Source of the DNA: Symsagittifera roscoffensis
Taxonomy: Eukaryota > Xenacoelomorpha > Acoela > Convolutidae
DNA length: 64,000 nucleotides
Assembly: GCF_963678635.1 (NCBI RefSeq)
Contig: NC_087070.1
Coordinates: 54,476,617-54,540,616 of the forward strand
Direction: 5' to 3'
Made by a program: the position numbers and the translations under genes. The notes under the pieces are model-generated. The model saw only the letters and a program-made list of their open reading frames with translations. It searched no databases and was not told the DNA's origin. Of this stretch, positions 57,630 through 64,000 are shown one piece after another. How positions within the stretch are numbered: the first letter of the stretch is position 1; every line of letters begins with the position of its first letter.

Positions 57630-59595
57630 GAGAGTAGGGTATGGAGTTGAAAAATAATATTTATCCTCGTTTGTGTTTACTGTCTATTTTCAGATCCACG
57701 CGGGACAGCTGTATCCCAAAAATATGTTCGTCTGGGAAATGTTACTGGGATGTATAAGTTTTCGTCACTAGAACTGTGGTACCTTTGAATTGGATTAATT
57801 ATAAATTTTCCTGTTTTCACGTCGATACCTTTTTCCTATTTGACAAGAATTTCTGAATATTGTGCCTTGAAAAGTGGTGTTTTATGTTTACAAGCGACTT
57901 CTGTCAACTTGTTTTCAAAACGGTCGATAATATTATGATCTTGTGGGTTTGACTAAATTTTATTAGGGCCGCCTTTTTCAAAAAAGATTGATTCAATAAG
58001 ATCATTTTTGGTGAAATTTAATCAGTCTTGCGTGGATTTTAGCAACTTGAAAAATGGTACACAAGTCGTCAGGTTTAGGTATTCCTTAAAAGAAAATAGT
58101 ATCATCTTTCAAGTCTCGTGTTAAGTGTTTTTTTTTCTGATTCAGTTTTCCAATCGAAAAACATCATTTCGTGGTATCCTTTATTTTTTGAGTTAACTTT
58201 ACAATTAAAGGGATTAATAATTCCAATGTGTAGTAGTCAATTTTGTCAAGTAAGTCAAAACTTAAACGTCCGTGTGCGCCGTGGAACGGGTATTTAGCGT
58301 CTAGTTTAATATGACCTTGGTATCTTTCAAGTTGTGCTTGATATGAGAGTCTGCGAAAACTTGAAAGTTTACTAATTTACGATTTGATCCTTTTTTGTAT
58401 TAAATTTTATCGTCTTAGTTTGGTTTTGCAATCTTCGGGTTATAGATGTTAGAGTCTTTCAATATTACTTTGATAAAAACATTCGCGATCGAGTCTACTT
58501 TTGTTTCCGTTTGAAAATTGTGAGCAATGTTCTTTTTTCTCTGAAAGTTTTGCTGTCAATTTACATCCTGTTAAAGGTGTAGCTCGTGTCTTTGAATTAA
58601 ATTTTGCTACTTCATTTGTTGATTCTTTGCCATGCGGTTCAGATTCGCATGGTGGTACTCGATTTTTTGCGTATTTATATCATGTTTTTTGTTGACTTTC
58701 TTCACAACCATAATGTGTAACTACAAGGTCTTGTGGTGGTCCTGTTCGGGGGGGGGGGGGGGGAGGGAAGGATTATGATGAGGTGTAGGTTCTAAAAAAA
58801 CAAGGGGAAGAGGTTTTTAAGCAAAAAAACTACTAAAACAAACATGTGAAAATTAGTCTTGTGCATGGGTTGTAGAATGTTATATATCCAAGTGTCTTTT
58901 TTGTATACCTATCGTATTTATTGACAAGTTCTAACTTAATAAATAGAGGAGGTAAAGACTAAGCTACTATATTTGGTGGAGCTAGAGGTAATGTGTGATG
59001 AACTAAGTATTTAGTTTTACTGTTATTTTAAATTTACGTGTTAAATTATCTTGTACAAGAATCTGTACAGTTTGTTCTTGTATATCTCCGGGGGTGTCGT
59101 GTTAATATTGTAATCGGTTTAGTGCCCAATTATGTAGTCTACTGCTGTCAAGATGTTGACCAATAAGGGAAGGGGTGCTAAGAATGTATTCCAGTCTAAT
59201 CTTAGAGGTATATTAGTGGCTAAAAGTTCACGATATCAATCGTCTAAGTTTCTAGGGAAAATTAGAGGAAAGGTAGTGATTGGAGTATGACTTGTTGTTG
59301 AAGGGGTTGATGATAATGAGAGGGTTTCTGGCAGTGACAAGGAGGTTTCGGATGATAGATCTAAAGGGTTGTATACTATGTTTGGTTCGGCTTGAGTGAA
59401 TGCCTGTGTAATCCAATGTGTAAGACGTTGTCGTGGGGTGGTTAAAGGGCTTTTCACGAGTTTGTTCGGAAGTTGGTGCTGATCCTAAATAATCCGATGG
59501 GATGTTTGGAGTATTTCTTTGTCAAATAGTTTGCAGTGATGGGGGAGTACTTTAAAATGTATTACTATAGATGCTAAAAGGTTTGGAGGTGGTGA
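57630..59595 (-). pseudogene. Decayed coding region between pol and Env half, element F
   Basis: Frames in three phases: 59457-59236 (73 codons, Ser/Thr/Pro-rich), a Cys-containing stretch near 58700-58480 (CESEPHGKESTNEVAKF), YPFHGAHGRLSFDLLDKID near 58290, and NLYIPVTFPRRTYFWDTAVP near 57740. These suggest a surface-protein-like gene leading into the following frame, but too many stops and shifts remain to be sure. A 17-G run lies at about 58748-58764. Confidence 0.4.
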
Positions 59596-59840
59596 TTAGG
59601 TTAAATTGAAATGAACTCTGGGTGTTGCGAAGTTTCTATTTCTTCGGGATTGGATAATTTGTCTTTCTATTCTAGATGTTTGATTTTGGTTTTGGCTTGA
59701 TTGTAGAGTTTGATTAAGATCTTGTCGAAGGGAAGGGTAGACGTTATATGTTGGTTCGTATTGTGGTTCGCTTAAAGGTGCGTGGCCGATTGCTGGTATC
59801 AATGGTTCTGATAGTGATGCGTGTCTTTTTTCGAATTCAT
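59596..59840 (-). pseudogene. Gln/Pro-rich tail ORF, element F
   Basis: Open from 59802 with EPTYNVYPSLRQDLNQTLQ and RIERQIIQSRRNRNF; matches E4 52180-52396 and, unlike E4, has no stop after RQDLN. Conservation between two diverged elements, both ending at a stop at the same place, supports a true protein end. Function unknown. Confidence 0.55.
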
Positions 59841-60049
59841 AGGGATTTTTTTGAAAAGAAATACGTGTGGATGATTGAGATTAATTTGCTTGGCTAGATT
59901 TTGATGTCGTTTTTGGGGGTTCTTGGGATGTCGTGGCCGGTGGGGTTTGTTGGGTTGGTTGTTGATTAGCAATTTTCAAATTGTTTAACTATCTTTCTTT
60001 TTTCAATTAAAACTATGTTAATTAGAGCATTCTTCTATAAAAAAAATCA

Positions 60050-60540
60050 AGAAGATTTTGACTAGTGCAAAGGTTACTATTGCTTCTTTATGCATATATA
60101 AATTAGGGAAATTAGAAAAGTGAGAAAAATTATGAAAAAAAGAAAACTGTCTTTCTTATTAAATAAATGTCCTAACATTTAAGTAGTTGTTTAGTTGTTA
60201 AAGTTTCGCACCTGAAGAGGTGGTCAAGGATTTTTGAGAAATTACAATAGGCTTTTATGAGGGAATGGAAGATTACAAAGAAGATTACAAAGGAAGATTA
60301 CAAAAAATTATGAGTTGAAAAAAGATTGCAAAAATTAGAATAATTTTTGAAATGATTATTTTAAAATTTTGAACTGGTTGAGAGAAAAATTGTTCACGAA
60401 TGATTTGGTTCGTCGAATTACTTTTTGTTTTCCGAGTTGGAAATTGAGTGTGGTCGAATTTTTTATTAATTTTTGACAAGTGGTTTGTGTATGGGCAATT
60501 TTTGGTGAAGAAAAGTCCGAAGGCTTCGGAAGAAGCATCC
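60050..60540 (-). pseudogene. Membrane ORF after pol, element F
   Basis: Frame 60479-60285 ends in a hydrophobic span (ISKIILIFAIFFQLIIFCNL). A later frame near 60120-60020 has EAIVTFALVKIFLIFFIEE, shared with E4 at 51930-51990. Likely an integral membrane protein encoded between pol and the Env-like region. Confidence 0.5.
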
Positions 60541-61289
60541 TAGTTTTGTTTTTGTTTATTGGATGGCTAGAGGTTTTATAAAATTTTATCCAATTTAGGC
60601 TAAATTATCATACCGTATTTTGTCTTTAGGCTTATTCAATATTTTTTCTTGGGGGAAATATGGGGTATAGGCTGAGACAATATTGTTCATTTTTGTGCAG
60701 GGTGATAGGAGAAGGTTGTAACATTTATATGATAATTATTTAAGTATACAAGTATAAGCATATTGCCTATGTTTGACTTGTAGGTCTTTTAGTTACAGTT
60801 TTATAGCTGTTTGAAGTTAGCAAATTGTCGGCTAGTGAAGTGGTTTCAAAATGGGGTGATGTTTCAAAATGATTTCTAGTGGTTGAACTTGAACTAGTTT
60901 GTTCAATGAATTATTAATAGTAAAGAAAAAGATATGATTCAAAATGATCTAAAATTAACGAAAATAAATTAATTAATCAGGAAATGGTTTCTGATATTCA
61001 ACTTTCTTTAATATTTTAGATTGTTGAATGAAGATTTATTAATCTTTTTCGTGGTTGACTTTGAAGTCGTGATATGATTTATGTTGTTGTGTTTCTCTTT
61101 TGTTTCTTGAGGTAGACTTTTTTCTTCTAGTTTGCAATTTAGTATCTGTTTTTTAGGTATTTGCTTTTGGTTAATCACTGTAGCTTCTTTTGGAGTGGTT
61201 TAAATTATTTGTTTTTCTTTTGTTTTTGGTAAAAATGATGAGTAATTGAAATGTTGGTTTTCTTGTTGGTCATTCATATTTGAGGGTTT

Positions 61290-62260
61290 TTGTACAATTG
61301 TTAACCCTGTAAAGGAGAATAATTGTGTTATTTCGCGGAGGGCGTTTTCTTTTGGGTAATATGACAAACGATTGTTTCTGTGTTGAATTATTTCTTTTTT
61401 GTTAGAATCAATAAGTTTATATGTAACGTCAGTGGATTTGTCAAAAATTTGGTATGGTCCTTTTCGGTTAGGTTCTAATTTTTAGTTATTCCTTTCTGTA
61501 GCTGATGTGAAATGTAAGTTTATTTGTGACTGAATATTTTGTCTTTGTATTAGCTTTCAAGCTATTAATTGATAAATTTCATTATGTTTCTATGTTAGTT
61601 TAGAATCCAATTCTGTATGTGTGTCAGAGGCTAGGCTAATTTTAGGGTTTGTGGATGATGAAAATGATCTAAATCGTGTGTATGTAATGGTAGGTCACAA
61701 CAAATTGAATCTTTAGTAGGTTGGCTATAACCTTGTGCATTTTTTGAGGAGTTTGCTGTGAACATTATTGGTTTTCGTAGTTTTCGATTGAAAACCATTT
61801 CAAATGGTGATAGGCCTAAGGTTGTTGTTATTTGTGAATGATAAGCTAATGGAAATAGTTTTACGTCAGTTGAGCTTTCAGTGTATTTGCTATTGTGTAC
61901 AATTATGATACATCTGAGATAATTCTGTAGGGAACGGTTCATACCTTCGACTAAAACATTAATTCATGGGGCATGAGATGTTCGAGGTTTATGTATAATG
62001 TTATAAAGATGGCATGATGTGATGGTTTCATAGTTTATGAATTCAGTGCCATTGTCTTTAACAAGAGTTTCGGGTCAATCAAATTTGGCTATCCAATGTT
62101 CGTAGAGTGTTGTATATGCATAATAAGTATTACAATGAGGTACTGAGTAAAGTGCTACGTAGTGGGTAAATGCATCAACTATTACCATAATGTATTAGTT
62201 TCTTTCTGAGGAGGGCTTTTTGTGTCAAATGATAATCTGTGTTTAAAATATAAGCTTTGT
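61290..62260 (-). pseudogene. Integrase of element F
   Basis: Catalytic triad residues are all visible: Asp in SFDTKSP (near 62220), Asp in VKDNGTEF (near 62050) and Glu in VEGMNRS (GAA at 61948-61946). TGA codons interrupt it after AKFD and after SHAP. 61942-61631 is an open run of 103 codons with GLSPFEMVFNRKLRKPI; the C-terminal domain follows (RKGPYQIFDKSTDVTYKL, HRNNRLSYYPKENAL) in a shifted frame. Confidence 0.75.
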
Positions 62261-63215
62261 CCTTTAAAGTCTTGTTTTTCTGGTATATTTATACTATCGG
62301 TTAAATTTTCTTCTTGTATTAAAAGGAATAGTTTTTTCTACATAGTTTTTGTTTAGGTGATTTCTGTTGTGTGTTGTTTTCAATACATGATGAGTATGGT
62401 ATTGGCTTAAAGGTTGATTTTCCTAATAAATCTACTTCGTAATGGTTATCTTGGCAGTCAACGTATAATGGAACGTGTTGTTTGGAACGTGAAAAGTTTT
62501 ATCGGTGTGTTATTGAGATTTGTTTTTACTGCATATTTGAATTCCAATCGTGGTAATTTTTTGTCTTTTGCAAGGAAAAGTTTAATATTTTGTGCTATTT
62601 CTACGGTTGTTTTCCTTGTTAAGAATTCAAGTGGTGTGTTTCGACTAAGTGTGTCTGGTAATGCACGGTTTTTTCCTGCAGTTCAAATTATATGTAAATT
62701 TGGAAATTTCCTTGAGATAAGTTGAAATCTACAAACTCCGTGGTTTGGATTTGAATTTTAACTATTAGAAAAATTATAGGTTGGTGATCTGTAAACAAAA
62801 CTGTTGGATGTTTTGATTCAAGGAAATAAAAATCCATTCTCAGTGAGAGTATATATTATGGCTGTATATTCTCTCATAAGTGTAGAGAGTCTATGTTCGG
62901 CTTGTGTAATTGGTCTTGATTTTGCGAGATAAGATTCAATCTATTTGTACTTTTGCGGGATCGTAATAGTGCTGCGCCCATTCCAAAATTTGAAGCGTCA
63001 CACATAGCATAAAATTGTTAATCTGTATCTGCGATTGATTTTGCTATCTGTTCTGTGAGAATAACATTTATTTCATCAAAACGTTCTTAGTGTTCTAATG
63101 TCCATTCAAATTTATTTTACTGTCTAAGAATATTGTAAAATGGTCTTAGATATAGTTGCATTTTGGATAAAGCTAAAAAACTTAAAATTTCAAGAAATTC
63201 CTTTGATCCGGTTGG
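62261..63215 (-). pseudogene. RT C-terminus, RNase H and linker of element F
   Basis: From 63205 down: FLEILSFLALSKMQ and LRPFYNILRQ (RT thumb), then TAA codons at 63119-63117, 63089-63087 and 63020-63018, each where E4 has Gln. RNase H has CDASNFGMGAALL, LSTLMRE and VLFTDHQPII. The linker has DCQDNHYEVDLLGKSTFKP. The upstream part of RT is replaced by repeat X. Confidence 0.75.
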
Positions 63216-63530
63216 AATGGAATTATATAATAACCAAACTAACCAACGCAGCTTACTAAACACCATAAACCATAAACTAACAGCATGACTAAGAAAAGAG
63301 AACCCACGTTACCCAAACCGGATTAACCCAGCTTAAAACTGGATTATTTATTCTTTAGAAGACTTATACTAAGTCTAAAAAAGAAATATTAAAACACCAA
63401 AAAGTCGCAAGATAAACCCAAACCAAAAACAAATTGATTTTTAAGAAAAGGACACAAACAACGAAACAAAAGGAAAACCAGATATAATATAATATAAAAA
63501 GTTAACACAATTATATAATAACGGTTATTT
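63207..63530 (-). mobile_element. LTR-like repeat X, copy 2
   Basis: Reverse complement of copy 1: GAATAAATAATCCAGTTTT, GGTTAATCCGGTTTGGGTAA, CCAACCGGATCAAAGGAA. It abuts the RT fragment of F at 63207-63215 on one side and fragment G on the other. Confidence 0.5.
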
Positions 63531-64000
63531 GTTCCACTATATGATTGTAGCAATGCTGCGCCAATGCCAAAACTTGATTGATTGTGGATTTTAAATCCTT
63601 TGTTTGTGGTTCTGTTAAGTTTATTTTATCGGTCAGATTTTCTTTTTCAATTAGTGGTAAAAGGTCTTTTTTATACGAGTGTTGTTTTATTCTCTTTCGT
63701 TGAGTATTTGTTTTTATCCATTGTAAGTATGAAATTGGTTTAAAAGTTGATGTTCCAAGTAAATCAACTTCGTAGTGATTATTTTGGCAATCTAAGTAAA
63801 GTGGGAAATGTTGTAGACTGTTTATCTGTGATTGATCAATGTCAGTTTTTACTGCATATTTGCATTCTAATCGGGGTGATTTTTCAACTTTTGCAAGATA
63901 AAATTTAATATTTTGTGGTATTTAAACTGTAGTTTTTTGTGTGAGTAACTCACGTGGCGTATTTCTACTTAATGTATCTGGTAACGCAAGGTTTTTTCCT
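63531..64000 (-). pseudogene. Scrambled pol fragment G
   Basis: On the - strand from the window edge: ALPDTLSR, then the RNase H-integrase linker (RLECKYAVKTDIDQSQIN, DCQNNHYEVDLLGTSTFKP, ENLTDKINL) close to E4. At about 63575 it jumps to an RNase H piece (FGIGAALLQS-type) that in E4 lies upstream, not downstream. So the order is rearranged. The element continues beyond the window. Confidence 0.7.

Larger units (their letters stand above)
55013..63215 (-). mobile_element. Ty3/gypsy-like element F with env-like and extra genes
   Basis: On the - strand, in order: end of RT (63205), RNase H (about 63030-62830), linker, integrase (about 62260-61300), membrane ORF (60480-60050), Gln/Pro-rich ORF (59840-59596), decayed Cys-containing region (59460-57640), candidate Env C-terminal half (57629-56742) and a further ORF (56745-55013). 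RT, RNase H and integrase match E4 in order. The 5' part with gag and most of RT is missing, the junction being repeat X. All coding parts carry stops or frameshifts. Confidence 0.7.

Noticed and set aside
58501-58695. 64-codon + strand frame with several Cys
   Set aside because: Antisense to the Cys-containing decayed coding stretch of element F; the - strand frame fits the element order better.

Overview
The window is nuclear DNA of an invertebrate metazoan. It is AT-rich, has long introns with canonical GT/AG borders, contains one recognisable animal gene with tandem doublecortin domains, and holds a dense load of decayed transposons. The phylum cannot be fixed from the sequence. Env-bearing Ty3/gypsy-like elements, and a strong 3' splice site directly before a start codon, would both fit a lineage with spliced-leader trans-splicing such as larvacean tunicates, but that is inference.

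1-2385: upstream DNA with a tRNA-like (SINE-type) promoter pair and no gene. 2387-15109: a complete nine-exon doublecortin gene on the + strand. It encodes 409 residues, with two DC microtubule-binding domains, an SP-rich tail and no kinase. The coding phases close perfectly across all eight introns. The introns hold two hAT-like MITEs, a 21-bp minisatellite, an antisense rve-integrase pseudogene, a 1.3-kb TIR-bounded insertion full of C-tract/AACGTT minisatellite, a 283-bp TIR element and an old three-copy tandem repeat.

15301-16997: a young 799-bp tandem repeat starting in the presumed 3' UTR, ending in a perfect 21-bp inverted repeat. 17018-19997: gene-free DNA. 19998-35258: an array in which copies of one block ('D'; its first copy is DCX intron 4 and part of exon 5) alternate with Ty3/gypsy-like elements E1 and E2, which keep gag and protease but have lost RT and integrase. 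One D copy carries a broken duplicate of DCX exon 5.

35259-52396: elements E3 and E4 of the same family, head to tail in a recent tandem duplication of about 6.2-6.7 kb. They keep gag, RT, RNase H (and integrase in E4) but lack the protease. 52397-55012: unassigned sequence, a D fragment and an LTR-like repeat X. 55013-63215 on the - strand: element F, a relative of E. It has RT C-terminus, RNase H, integrase, small membrane ORFs, a candidate Env C-terminal half, and a further unrecognised ORF whose ATG overlaps the Env stop (ATGA). 63531-64000: a scrambled fragment (G) of another copy.

All retroelement genes are broken. Many in-frame stops are TAA at positions where a sister copy or the family has Gln, suggesting C-to-T decay. 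The post-env ORF and the conserved pol-env membrane ORFs are the best candidates for something undescribed.
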